In this document: positions 16,484 through 23,284 of the stretch, one piece after another | How the letters are laid out: each line of letters opens with the position of its first letter | Position numbering within the stretch: the stretch's first letter is position 1 | IMG/VR virus record: IMGVR_UViG_3300007960_000168 | Location: 1-25,215 of that record | DNA length: 25,215 bases | Strand: one strand, 5' to 3' | Origin: a virus | Made by a program: the position numbers and the translations under genes | Notes under the pieces: generated by a model | What the model was told of the DNA's origin: nothing | Seen by the model: only the letters and a program-made list of their open reading frames with translations | The model's database searches: none

Positions 16484-16735
16484 TTAATCCTTTCTTTTAG
16501 GAGCTTTAATAATTTTATCACAATCAAGACACCAATAGTCAGTTACTCTTGCTACATGAGAACCCATTACATTTGCTGTGTAATCATACTGTGGAGGATC
16601 TGAATAACTTGTATGAAATATTCGAGCAAATCTTATTTCTAATGGTACTATATGCTTGTGTTTACACTTTGTTTGCGGAAGTTCTTTTTCTTCCTTGTGT
16701 GGTATTATATCACCAGATTGATATTTAGCTTGCAT
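16484..16735 (-). CDS. Small putative zinc-binding protein
   Basis: An 83-residue protein with metal-ligand-like residues at both ends: KCKHKH near residue 23-28 and YWCLDCDKIIKAPKRKD at the C-terminus, separated by a beta-like middle (IRFARIFHTSYSDPPQYDYT). A Cys/His plus CxxC arrangement fits a zinc ribbon, and the C-terminus is basic, so nucleic-acid binding is possible. It follows the ParB-methyltransferase gene by three bases. Function unknown. Confidence 0.55.
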   Translation of the reverse strand: MQAKYQSGDIIPHKEEKELPQTKCKHKHIVPLEIRFARIFHTSYSDPPQYDYTANVMGSHVARVTDYWCLDCDKIIKAPKRKD

Positions 16736-16738
16736 AAT

Positions 16739-18136
16739 TTATACCTTTACATAATTTTGTAACCGTTGATAGAATTGTGCAACATACTTTTGATTTTCAT
16801 CACAACCCATAGGAGTCATATTATTCTTTGCAGCAGATATCATAGCGTTACCTGAGCCTGCAAAGAGAGAAAGAAAAATAGTGCCTGGCCGACCTAATGC
16901 TTTTAAAAAATGGTCATAAAGTTCTAATGGTTTTTCCCATTGGTGAATTCGTTGTTGTGCAGGAACAGTTGGAAATTCTAAAGCTGCATGAAGTGAACTT
17001 GTATTGAATTGTGCATCACCTTTACGGAACAATAAAAACATTTCGTAATTACTAATCATGTTTGTTTTAGGTTGGTTTGTACTACCACCATTCTTTTTCC
17101 AAACACCTGGAGGCTGAATCATAAAACCAACAGACTGTGCAATTTCATTTGTTCTTAAGGCATGTTCTTTTCCAGTCCAGCAAAGTACCCAACTACTTGG
17201 CATCATCTTCTTATATAGGATTGGTAAATAATCAAAATAAAATTCATAGAGTTCTTTTTCAGTCCAGTCTGTTGCTTTACTTTTAATATTTCCTGTCTTA
17301 CCATATGTTGAATCAAAAGCAATTGCATAAGGTGGATCAAGTTCTACCATACCTATAATTTCATTTGGTATTTTTGGTAAGAATGTTTTATAACTCTCAA
17401 TAGCGTATAGTACATTTGATTCTTTAATGGTAGGATCGAAGTCAGATTCTTTATCGTTATTAAAATCTTCAATGTTTGGAGACTCATCAGCATGTTTAGC
17501 TTTTAACATTACACGAGATTTTTTATTTAAATCAATTGGTGCGCCTTCATGAAGTTTTTTTAATCTTTCTTTTTCTTCATCTGACATATTATTCATACGC
17601 TGAATAGCAACTGCTTGAATACCCATTTGTTTATAGGCATCTTTTGCACGGCCTTTAGAAGTGTTATTTTTAAGTTCTGGAAATGTTTCTAATGCTTCAG
17701 CAAGTGCAAGGTCAGTTGATAATCCACCCAAGCTACATTTTAATTGCTTGGCTGTTTCTCTATATCCCCAAGTGTCTCCTTTACTTTCTGCTTGTTGTTT
17801 CCATAGTTTATGTAACTCATAGCGTAGCTCAAGTTCTTCATGCCAATCAAAATCTTTACGTGCAACATTCTCCATACGTTCAATAATAAGTTTATCTGTT
17901 GGAGAAATATCAGGCATTACTCTAACAATTACTGTTTGTTGATTGAGTTTTTGTAATGCTCGGATACGACGTTCACCAGCAATGAGTTCATTATTTTCAG
18001 TTATAAGAACTGGATTTAGTTGTCCAGATTCATGTATTGATTGAACAAGTATATCTATATCGCCAGTGTCTTTTCTTGCTCTGTTAACAATAATAATATC
18101 ATCTATTAATTTCTCTTCAAGTTTAAATAATTTCAT
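16739..18136 (-). CDS. ParB-like / beta-class DNA methyltransferase fusion
   Basis: A 465-residue protein. Residues 1-110 are a ParB/sulfiredoxin-type domain (LVQSIHESGQLNPVLITENN, then LIAGERRIRALQ with the GERR motif at 54-57, and IIERMENVARKDFDWHEELE). About 120-180 is helix-turn-helix-like (GYRETAKQLKCSLGGLSTDL). The C-terminal half is a DNA methyltransferase: motif IV DPPY near 267 (GMVELDPPYAIAF), then a target-recognition-like segment, and motif I FAGSGNAMISAA near 422. This circular order (IV before I) is that of beta-class amino-methyltransferases, which modify N6-adenine or N4-cytosine. The ParB part may select or scan sites. The likely role is protection of phage DNA or marking of replicated DNA. 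No restriction partner is seen nearby. Confidence 0.8.
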   Translation of the reverse strand: MKLFKLEEKLIDDIIIVNRARKDTGDIDILVQSIHESGQLNPVLITENNELIAGERRIRALQKLNQQTVIVRVMPDISPTDKLIIERMENVARKDFDWHEELELRYELHKLWKQQAESKGDTWGYRETAKQLKCSLGGLSTDLALAEALETFPELKNNTSKGRAKDAYKQMGIQAVAIQRMNNMSDEEKERLKKLHEGAPIDLNKKSRVMLKAKHADESPNIEDFNNDKESDFDPTIKESNVLYAIESYKTFLPKIPNEIIGMVELDPPYAIAFDSTYGKTGNIKSKATDWTEKELYEFYFDYLPILYKKMMPSSWVLCWTGKEHALRTNEIAQSVGFMIQPPGVWKKNGGSTNQPKTNMISNYEMFLLFRKGDAQFNTSSLHAALEFPTVPAQQRIHQWEKPLELYDHFLKALGRPGTIFLSLFAGSGNAMISAAKNNMTPMGCDENQKYVAQFYQRLQNYVKV

Positions 18137-18318
18137 TTAAATATTCCTTTAAGATTTCGTTTAACCATTACTTGATGAAACACAGGATAGTTATGGTGAT
18201 CTATAGTTACTATTAAATCTTTGTGTAATTTCCAACCATCTTTTAATGCTTCTTTTATTTTATCTGCCATATTATCTGGAGTTTCCCAACCCTCAATTAT
18301 TTTATAATCCTGGATCAT
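18133..18318 (-). CDS. DUF1737-like small protein
   Basis: A 61-residue protein: YKIIEGWETPDNMADKIKEA, then LKDGWKLHKDLIVTIDH and YPVFHQVMVKR. The 'Y.ii.g......e..v...l..GW...g......Y.Q.m.k' pattern matches the short DUF1737 fold found in bacteria and phages. The biochemical role of the family is not known. Its stop and start overlap both neighbours (ATGA-type at 18315-18318), so it is translated as part of the operon. Confidence 0.6.
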   Translation of the reverse strand: MIQDYKIIEGWETPDNMADKIKEALKDGWKLHKDLIVTIDHHNYPVFHQVMVKRNLKGIFK

Positions 18319-18587
18319 AACAAATCCTTTATTCGAGCAATTTGTTCTGGGGATAATTTATTCAACGCTGCAATAGCTGCTTTCTTTGGGTCTTTTAAAA
18401 CTCTCTTTTTACCTTTTAACTTTTTTATATTTTTCATAGCAGACTTTGTCATACCTCTACCACGAGATGTTCGAGCAACTTCTAAACTAACTTTTCTTTT
18501 ATTTCTAATATCCGTTATTAATTTATACTGTTGATCTAACGTCATCTCATGGAAAGGTTCTACTTTAATTCTATCCATTAGAGGCAT
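18315..18587 (-). CDS. Small basic hypothetical protein
   Basis: A 90-residue protein, highly basic in the middle (RNKRKVSLEVARTSRGRGMT, then KSAMKNIKKLKGKKRV), with a C-terminal helix LSPEQIARIKDLL. The basic helices suggest nucleic-acid binding or binding to a nucleoprotein. GGAGAA lies 9 bases before ATG 18587. A copy of the GTTCA-N5-TGAAC palindrome lies 17 bases upstream of its start, the only wide gap in this part of the operon. Confidence 0.55.
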   Translation of the reverse strand: MPLMDRIKVEPFHEMTLDQQYKLITDIRNKRKVSLEVARTSRGRGMTKSAMKNIKKLKGKKRVLKDPKKAAIAALNKLSPEQIARIKDLL

Positions 18588-18603
18588 AATATATTCTCCA
18601 GTT

Positions 18604-18618
18604 GTTCAATATTTGAAC
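18604..18618. repeat. Palindrome GTTCA-N5-TGAAC, copy 3 (operon gap)
   Basis: GTTCAATATTTGAAC has the same arms as copies 1, 2 and 4 but a different centre (ATATT), and here the whole 15-mer is palindromic except its middle base. It fills the 36-base gap between two leftward genes, just upstream of the ribosome site for the gene starting at 18587. That position suits control of transcription or translation of the downstream part of the operon. Confidence 0.6.
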
Positions 18619-18623
18619 GGCCA

Positions 18624-18866
18624 TTAGTTCTTTGTGGTATTTGCTTTAGGTAATTCAAGTAATAAATCTTTACCATTATAGATAAAATCAATTACTTCAC
18701 CAAATTTATTCTCATTAATTTTCTTATCTAACGCAGTATAAATACGACGTAATAATTGACCTTGTTGTCCATAATGTAAATTAGATTGAACTCGTTCATA
18801 TAAATCTCGATCAATCCTTGCGATACATCTACTCACATCTTCTGATCCATAATGTTTTTCAGGCAT
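18624..18866 (-). CDS. Small hypothetical protein, possible ribbon-helix-helix
   Basis: An 80-residue protein if it starts at 18866 (MPEKHYGSEDVSRC). A Met five codons upstream (18881) is possible, but GGAGG lies at ideal spacing before 18866, and that ATG overlaps the ligase stop. The segment RIDRDLYERVQSNLHYGQQG, then QLLRRIYTALDKKI, has one strand followed by two helices, as in Arc/MetJ-type ribbon-helix-helix repressors. That makes it a candidate phage regulator and even a candidate binder of the palindrome next to its 3' end, but this rests on pattern only. Confidence 0.5.
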   Translation of the reverse strand: MPEKHYGSEDVSRCIARIDRDLYERVQSNLHYGQQGQLLRRIYTALDKKINENKFGEVIDFIYNGKDLLLELPKANTTKN

Positions 18867-20754
18867 TAGTTTGTCCTCCAATAATTTCCATTAATTCATT
18901 TTCATTTATTATATTAATATTATGCTTCTTTGCCATTGTTGTTTTGACTTTACCTGGAGACTCACCAACGATTAGAAAATCAGTAGTTGTGGTAACAGCT
19001 GTATTGAATTCCCAATTAACTTTTTCTAATAAATTAATCATATCATCACGTGACATAGTTAAGGTTCCTGTAATACAATATGTAATGTCTGCAGGTTTTG
19101 GTACATCAGCAAAGGCAAAATAATTAATTTCTTTTATCATGGAATTGAGTATAGTAATACCTTTAACAAAATTCTTCTGTGCTTCTTTTGATATACGAGA
19201 ATTAAGTTTACCAAATTTAATATAATTATATAAATTCTTTGCTGTTTTGTAACCAACTTTTTCTAAGCCAAGTCCTGTTATAAAGTGTGCAGCATTCTTT
19301 TGTTTACTGGTTTTACTAACACTGTCAAGGATATTTAGTCTTGCAGTTTCACTAAGCACGACAGCAAGACGATGATAAATATTATATGTTACTGGGTCAA
19401 GTAATGCCCAAGGTTTTTCAGATAATACATCAAAACATTCTGGATCATAAAGAAGTTTTTCTATAGCGGCTGGGCCAATTCCTTTTATATCCATTGCTTT
19501 ATCAGAGTAAAAATAACTAATGGTTTTTATTAATTGTGCAATACATTTTGTACCACGACAAATTAAATGAACACCTTCCCATTCAAGTTCTGTTTCACAT
19601 ATAGGGCAAACACTGGGGACGCCGAAATTTTCCGTTTGCGGGCCGTCGGTTGTTGTTGGTACGGTTACACCCTGGCCGGTTGAAACGCCGTGAAACGTAC
19701 CGTGAAACGCACCAGAATTGAAATTTTCATTTTTACCCTGCCCAAGGTGCTGATTTTTACCCACCACATTTTTAACTGTAAGAACATCAATAATCTTTGG
19801 AATAATTTCTCCAGCTTTACCAACAATAATCTTAGAACCAACAGTAATACCTTTAGTTACAAACCATACAGCATTATTACCTGTTACACGCTGATTAGTT
19901 GTACCACAAAGTTCAATTGGTTCATATATAATTGTTGGGATAACTCTACCAAGACGACTTACATTCCATTCTATTGCTGTAACGATAGTTGTTTTTACTT
20001 GTATCGGTGGCTTCCATGCGATAGACCAAGAATTAGCTACGCCGTTATTGCCTGCAATTATCCGACGTTGTTCATCTGTAACTTTCAACATCAAGCCATC
20101 CATCGGATATTGTTTAGACCACTTATTATATAGAGACAACAATAATTCTTCAAGTAAATCATAGTTGCCATCAAATTTATATTGTTGTTTTAATTTTCCA
20201 TAGTTATGACTAATTATTTCTGCATAATAATCTGGAAATTTATAACGATTAAGCCAACCTGCAATGGTGTTTCTTGGATTAGCTCCGTAATCTGGATTCC
20301 ATTTATTACACGGAATAATTATTTCAACTGTTTCATTATTTTTTGGTTCGAAATTTATGGTAAGTTTATTTAAGTGGCGGGTAACGTCTAAACCTTTTAT
20401 TCCATCTCCTTCAAGAACTAATCTTAATCCATTGGGCATGTGAGTTAATACTCCTGCACAGCCATCGTACTTTGGTTCTATTGTTAATTCTGTATCTCCG
20501 AAACGAGACATGAAAGGTTTAAGATCATCTATGTTGAAGGCTTTATTTGTACCATACACAGGATGGATATGGTTGATAATTCCTTCAGTTAAATTTGGAT
20601 CACGAGAAGTGTGATATAATACTTGGTTTGTTGGATCAATTGAATATAAAGCTTTCCATAATTTATCATACTCATAGTCAGTCATGAATGGAATGCCAGA
20701 AGCATAAGCTTTATTTGCATTTTTAATCTTGGATATTAGTTCATCCTTTAACAT
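18859..20754 (-). CDS. ligA: NAD-dependent DNA ligase (LigA-like) with an inserted segment
   Basis: A 631-residue protein. Domain Ia (YASGIPFMTDYEYDKLWKAL) binds the nicotinamide part of NAD+. The adenylation site is EPKYDG with Lys95. The OB-fold region ends VGKAGEIIPKIIDVL; then come a four-Cys zinc finger (CPICETELEWEG...CRGTKC, about 382-400), helix-hairpin-helix repeats (DIKGIGPAAIEKLL; FITGLGLEKVGYKTAKNLYN) and a C-terminal BRCT domain (ITYCITGTLTMSRDDMINLL...FLIVGESPGKVKTTMAKKHN). All domains of a bacterial-type ligase are present; it would seal nicks in replicated DNA. Between the OB fold and zinc finger there are about 45 extra residues, Gly/Thr/His-rich and unusually G+C-rich. AAAGGA precedes the start. 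Confidence 0.9.
   Translation of the reverse strand: MLKDELISKIKNANKAYASGIPFMTDYEYDKLWKALYSIDPTNQVLYHTSRDPNLTEGIINHIHPVYGTNKAFNIDDLKPFMSRFGDTELTIEPKYDGCAGVLTHMPNGLRLVLEGDGIKGLDVTRHLNKLTINFEPKNNETVEIIIPCNKWNPDYGANPRNTIAGWLNRYKFPDYYAEIISHNYGKLKQQYKFDGNYDLLEELLLSLYNKWSKQYPMDGLMLKVTDEQRRIIAGNNGVANSWSIAWKPPIQVKTTIVTAIEWNVSRLGRVIPTIIYEPIELCGTTNQRVTGNNAVWFVTKGITVGSKIIVGKAGEIIPKIIDVLTVKNVVGKNQHLGQGKNENFNSGAFHGTFHGVSTGQGVTVPTTTDGPQTENFGVPSVCPICETELEWEGVHLICRGTKCIAQLIKTISYFYSDKAMDIKGIGPAAIEKLLYDPECFDVLSEKPWALLDPVTYNIYHRLAVVLSETARLNILDSVSKTSKQKNAAHFITGLGLEKVGYKTAKNLYNYIKFGKLNSRISKEAQKNFVKGITILNSMIKEINYFAFADVPKPADITYCITGTLTMSRDDMINLLEKVNWEFNTAVTTTTDFLIVGESPGKVKTTMAKKHNINIINENELMEIIGGQTNA
19600..19770 (-). 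repeat. G+C-rich in-frame insertion with short repeats inside the ligase gene
   Basis: Bases 19621-19680 are 35/60 G+C in a gene otherwise near 30%. On the minus strand CGTTTCA occurs three times within 30 bases, encoding FHGTFHGVST. On the plus strand GGTACG (19658-19663) is the inverted complement of CGTACC (19696-19701), with flanking TT/AA also able to pair. GAAATTTTC occurs at both ends (near 19624 and 19720). The insert keeps the frame and falls at a surface linker between the OB fold and zinc finger. It resembles in principle the palindromic elements that insert inside Rickettsia genes, though no homology is claimed. Confidence 0.55.
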
Positions 20755-20765
20755 GATATTATCCT

Positions 20766-20981
20766 TTAAATAAATCCTTTATCTATTGCTAACCATTCAG
20801 GCATTGTTATAATAATTGTGTCACCAACACCTGCATCTTGTTCAATAAATATTTGAGACTTTGGAATCCATTGACCAAATTCAGGATTGTCATTATCAGT
20901 TACTCTAAAAGCACGGTCGGTTTCAGTTAATATTGTTACAGTGATGTCTATTGGTTTTTTAATATCTTCTTTAATCATCAT
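20766..20981 (-). CDS. Small phage hypothetical protein (WIPKSQI motif)
   Basis: A 71-residue protein. The central motif AFRVTDNDNPEFGQWIPKSQ resembles a short beta-rich phage protein often found in replication regions. The pattern (strand, acidic turn, WIPKSQ, strand) suggests a small beta-barrel or SH3-like fold; the function of the family is unknown. Two adjacent ATGs (20981 and 20978) follow AAAGGA; the first is taken. It lies 11 bases before the ligase start. Confidence 0.6.
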   Translation of the reverse strand: MMIKEDIKKPIDITVTILTETDRAFRVTDNDNPEFGQWIPKSQIFIEQDAGVGDTIIITMPEWLAIDKGFI

Positions 20982-21001
20982 GGTTATTTTCCTTTATAAT
21001 T

Positions 21002-21196
21002 TTATTCATCCCATGGTTGATATTCTCTAACATGACCAATACGTCCCATGATATTTTTACATTTACTACAATATATTCTTGGGTTTCCATTACCAAGCCA
21101 CATAATTAATACATGATGTTTTACATTACAGCCTGGACATATTGCTGTATACCATGCCTTATGTTCAGCTGCAATATATTCTTTTCTATAAGCCAT
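21002..21196 (-). CDS. Small zinc-ribbon protein
   Basis: A 64-residue protein with two knuckles, CPGC (about residues 20-23) and CSKC (about 43-46), framed by a beta-like HHVLIMWLGNGNPRIY and a C-terminal GRIGHVREYQPWDE. The CxxC-N20-CxxC spacing is that of a zinc ribbon, commonly used for nucleic-acid or protein contact. The partner is unknown. It lies in the run of small genes before the ligase. Confidence 0.65.
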   Translation of the reverse strand: MAYRKEYIAAEHKAWYTAICPGCNVKHHVLIMWLGNGNPRIYCSKCKNIMGRIGHVREYQPWDE

Positions 21197-21200
21197 GATA

Positions 21201-21395
21201 TTATTCTTTTAGTTCTGTGATAGAACAAGTTTTTAATTCTTCTTCCCGTTTTTCAGAATATTGAAATGCCCATTTATTACCATACCGACGAATCATTTCA
21301 GTTCGTGCAGAATCATATGTTCCAAATATACGAACAAATTTATTTGGATGAGCTTGGCCATACCCAAATGTAAATAAATAATTTTGTTCTTTCAT
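21201..21395 (-). CDS. Small phage hypothetical protein (FGYGQAHPNKF motif)
   Basis: A 64-residue protein: YLFTFGYGQAHPNKFVRIFG, then TYDSARTEMIRRYGNKWAFQ and YSEKREEELK. The FTFGxGQ-H and AR-M--RYG-KWAF patterns recur in a small phage family often seen in early regions; the function is unknown. AAGGGG lies before ATG 21395. Confidence 0.6.
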   Translation of the reverse strand: MKEQNYLFTFGYGQAHPNKFVRIFGTYDSARTEMIRRYGNKWAFQYSEKREEELKTCSITELKE

Positions 21396-21406
21396 TTAGT
21401 TTCCCC

Positions 21407-21953
21407 TTATCTATTAAATCCAAAATCTTTCTTTTTAATCTTTGCCATTCGTCCATCCTCATGATGAAAGACAATTCCTTCATAAGGAAAGACTTCTAAG
21501 ATATTACGAATGTTACGATAGGTTCTTTTAAAATCAGGAAGTTCTTCTGTATTATGAGAGATCAAAAGATGTTGATCAAACTTTTCTTTGTTACCTAAAA
21601 CTTTAGGCCCAATAAGTTCATATGTTCCTTCTGCCCAAGATTTCTTTTTATTAAAAGCATTAACATAATACTTATCAATTGGGTCAGTAAAAACTAATAG
21701 GTAGCCATCCATAGAATTTTCCTGATCTTGGATCAAGTTCTGCTGGATAAAAATCATTTGGTATTGGTGTACCAGGTTTTAATATACATCGTTTATAACA
21801 AACATTATCAAGAATTAATGTTGCCATTCCTTGGAATTTTCTATAAGGAATACCTTCACCATCAAATACCCATTGACATACAGGATTTATTTCATTTAAT
21901 ACTGCATATGTCTTTGAGTAATTACGTTTAAATATCGTAGGAATATTTTTCAT
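21407..21953 (-). CDS. RNA ligase (Rnl1/DUF5565-type), split by a +1 frameshift
   Basis: The 5' frame (21953 to 21684) has VFDGEGIPYRKFQGMATLIL, with Lys39 in a KxxG nucleotidyl-transferase motif I, then CYKRCILKPGTPIP and LDPRSGKFYGWLPI. It ends SFY-stop. The 3' frame (down to 21407) resumes at TDPIDKYYVNAFNKKKSWAE and holds GTYELIGPKVLGN (motif III region), YEGIVFHHEDGRMAKIKKKD (motifs IV and V). Removing one base from the five-base run at plus-strand 21689-21693 joins them as WLPISF-TDPIDKYYV, a continuous 181-residue enzyme. By homology it would join or repair RNA ends, for instance tRNA cut by host anticodon nucleases. The upstream Met of the 3' ORF is likely spurious. Gene decay, sequence error and slippage are all open. 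Confidence 0.75.
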
Positions 21954-21956
21954 TTG

Positions 21957-22178
21957 TTATATTTCTTCTAAAATTTTACGAATATCTTCAAGACAATGAA
22001 GGTATGGATCAATTGGTTTTTTACTGCGTAATTTCTTTACTATCTTCATGTCTATTTTATTTATTCGTGTTGTTATTTTATATAGTTTATCTTCCAGGTA
22101 ACGAAGATATTCAGCATTAACATTAAAGCCTCTTGTATATTTTGCTGGAATATTATGTTGTTCTATTTTTCTTTTCAT
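21957..22178 (-). CDS. Small coiled-coil hypothetical protein
   Basis: A 73-residue protein. An open frame reaches 22250, but that would overlap the preceding gene (22153-22332) by about 100 bases; ATG 22178, with GGAG at good distance, is preferred (MKRKIEQHNIPAKYTRGFNV). The rest (LRYLEDKLYKITTRINKIDM, then KIVKKLRSKK) is a basic amphipathic helix with heptad character, and the end is acidic. No family recognised. Confidence 0.55.
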   Translation of the reverse strand: MKRKIEQHNIPAKYTRGFNVNAEYLRYLEDKLYKITTRINKIDMKIVKKLRSKKPIDPYLHCLEDIRKILEEI

Positions 22179-22332
22179 TATCACTAACTCCATGTTTATA
22201 CCCATGAATAAAAGCAGATTTATAATGAAATCCAATTTGATCTGTATCAATTATACCATGATTAATCAAAAGATTTTTAACATACTCCCAATGAGCCTTA
22301 GCAAGTTCATGTACAATATGTGGTTTATCCAT
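22153..22332 (-). CDS. Small phage protein (FHYKSAFIHGYKHG motif)
   Basis: A 59-residue ORF, easily missed because it is short. ATG 22332 begins MDKPHIVHELAKAHWEYVKN, followed by LLINHGIIDTDQIGFHYKSA and FIHGYKHGVSDNEKKN. The HWEYV--LL--HG and FHY-SAF-HGYKHG patterns recur in a family of very small phage early proteins. It bridges what would otherwise be a gap and overlaps the next gene by 26 bases. It is His/Tyr-rich and helical; the function is unknown. Confidence 0.65.
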   Translation of the reverse strand: MDKPHIVHELAKAHWEYVKNLLINHGIIDTDQIGFHYKSAFIHGYKHGVSDNEKKNRTT

Positions 22333-22735
22333 AAATAAATCCTTCTTTATTTAATTCCTTGATTCTATTTTCTTCAAATAATAATTTTTCTCTGTGCGCC
22401 ATAAGTTCTTGTAAAGAATAAAATACTGGAATAGAATTATTTTGACAGAAAGCAATTTCTTCTTTGACTCCTGCAGAAGTTTTCAATCCAGAGATTACTA
22501 ACATACAATCAGAAACAGATAGCCATGATAAACTAACTTCTCTAAAGCCATCTACAGAGATTGATAAATTTGGATATGCTATAAAGTACATACTATCATG
22601 CCAAGGACAAAATGGTGCGAAGTTTAACATCATTAATTCGGCACAAACTTTATTTCCTTTAGCAATATTTTGAAGAGTAGAAATTGTATTTTTTGCAGAA
22701 TATTTTCCAGCTACATATACTCGTAATTGTTTCAT
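22325..22735 (-). CDS. DUF4406 / nucleoside 2-deoxyribosyltransferase-like protein
   Basis: A 136-residue protein. The first strand and loop RVYVAGKYSAKNTISTLQNI, then AELMMLNFAPFCPWHDSMYF, SWLSVSDCMLVISGLKTSAG and VKEEIAFCQNNSIPVFYSLQ follow the nucleoside 2-deoxyribosyltransferase fold (V-AG-YS; PW-D; SD-----G---S-G---E---A). The Ser-Ala-Gly-Val-Lys-Glu-Glu segment holds the position of the usual catalytic Glu. It may act on nucleotides or nucleosides, but DUF4406 members have no settled reaction. AAGGAG lies before ATG 22735. Confidence 0.7.
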   Translation of the reverse strand: MKQLRVYVAGKYSAKNTISTLQNIAKGNKVCAELMMLNFAPFCPWHDSMYFIAYPNLSISVDGFREVSLSWLSVSDCMLVISGLKTSAGVKEEIAFCQNNSIPVFYSLQELMAHREKLLFEENRIKELNKEGFIYG

Positions 22736-23013
22736 AAATAAAGTCTCCTTAAAGTACCTTGTACAGGTTTTTTAAAAGAACCAACTTTTGTTCCTTTGGT
22801 ATATGATTTCCAAAGTATATTTTCATTAATGAATTTATCTTCTCGTTTATACTTCTTTGACCGAGATTGTATTTTTGTCCGTGTTGGCCCTGCTTTAACC
22901 ATAGAAATTATTTCATGATAACTAAGACGTTTTTGTTTTTTCTGTAGGGATGCTGCAAATATTTTATTTAATAAAGCTTGGTAATCAACACCATTATTTG
23001 TTTCTTTATTCAT
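22732..23013 (-). CDS. Small basic hypothetical protein
   Basis: A 93-residue protein. The N-terminal part is helical (DYQALLNKIFAASLQKKQKR), followed by a strongly basic middle (TRTKIQSRSKKYKREDK) and end (KGTKVGSFKKPVQGTLRRLY). The predicted charge is very positive, suggesting nucleic-acid contact. ATGA-type overlap with the next gene (22732-22735). No family recognised. Confidence 0.55.
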   Translation of the reverse strand: MNKETNNGVDYQALLNKIFAASLQKKQKRLSYHEIISMVKAGPTRTKIQSRSKKYKREDKFINENILWKSYTKGTKVGSFKKPVQGTLRRLYL

Positions 23014-23015
23014 AG

Positions 23016-23264
23016 TTATTTATCCTTATATGAAACGTCATAATTATTAATAAATCCTTCTGGCTTTTTTACTAAATCATTGCCTACATGGATTAAAAAA
23101 CTACCAAGTTGTTCTTTCGCTAAGTTTGAAATAAGTTTAGGTTCACTGTTTTTATTTTTAAAATCTACAGTTATTAAAACAAACCCTGTATGCTTAAACT
23201 TTTCTTTTAAAAAACTATCCAGATCTTCCTGTAACATTTTTTCAAGCTCTTGTTTCTTTTCCAT
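23016..23264 (-). CDS. Small acidic/helical hypothetical protein
   Basis: An 82-residue protein. The start is a charged helix (MEKKQELEKMLQEDLDSFLK), then a beta strand GFVLITVDFKNK and a second helix ISNLAKEQLGSFLIHVGNDL. It looks like a small alpha/beta domain. AAAGGA lies before the ATG. It is the first gene after the structured element at 23285-23400, which would form its 5' leader if transcription begins upstream. Confidence 0.55.
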   Translation of the reverse strand: MEKKQELEKMLQEDLDSFLKEKFKHTGFVLITVDFKNKNSEPKLISNLAKEQLGSFLIHVGNDLVKKPEGFINNYDVSYKDK

Positions 23265-23284
23265 AAATTATTTCCTTTTATTTT

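Noticed and set aside
19690-20133. Forward 147-residue ORF opposite the ligase
   Set aside because: Low-complexity Cys/Tyr/Asn composition, no ribosome site, and wholly antisense to conserved ligase domains.
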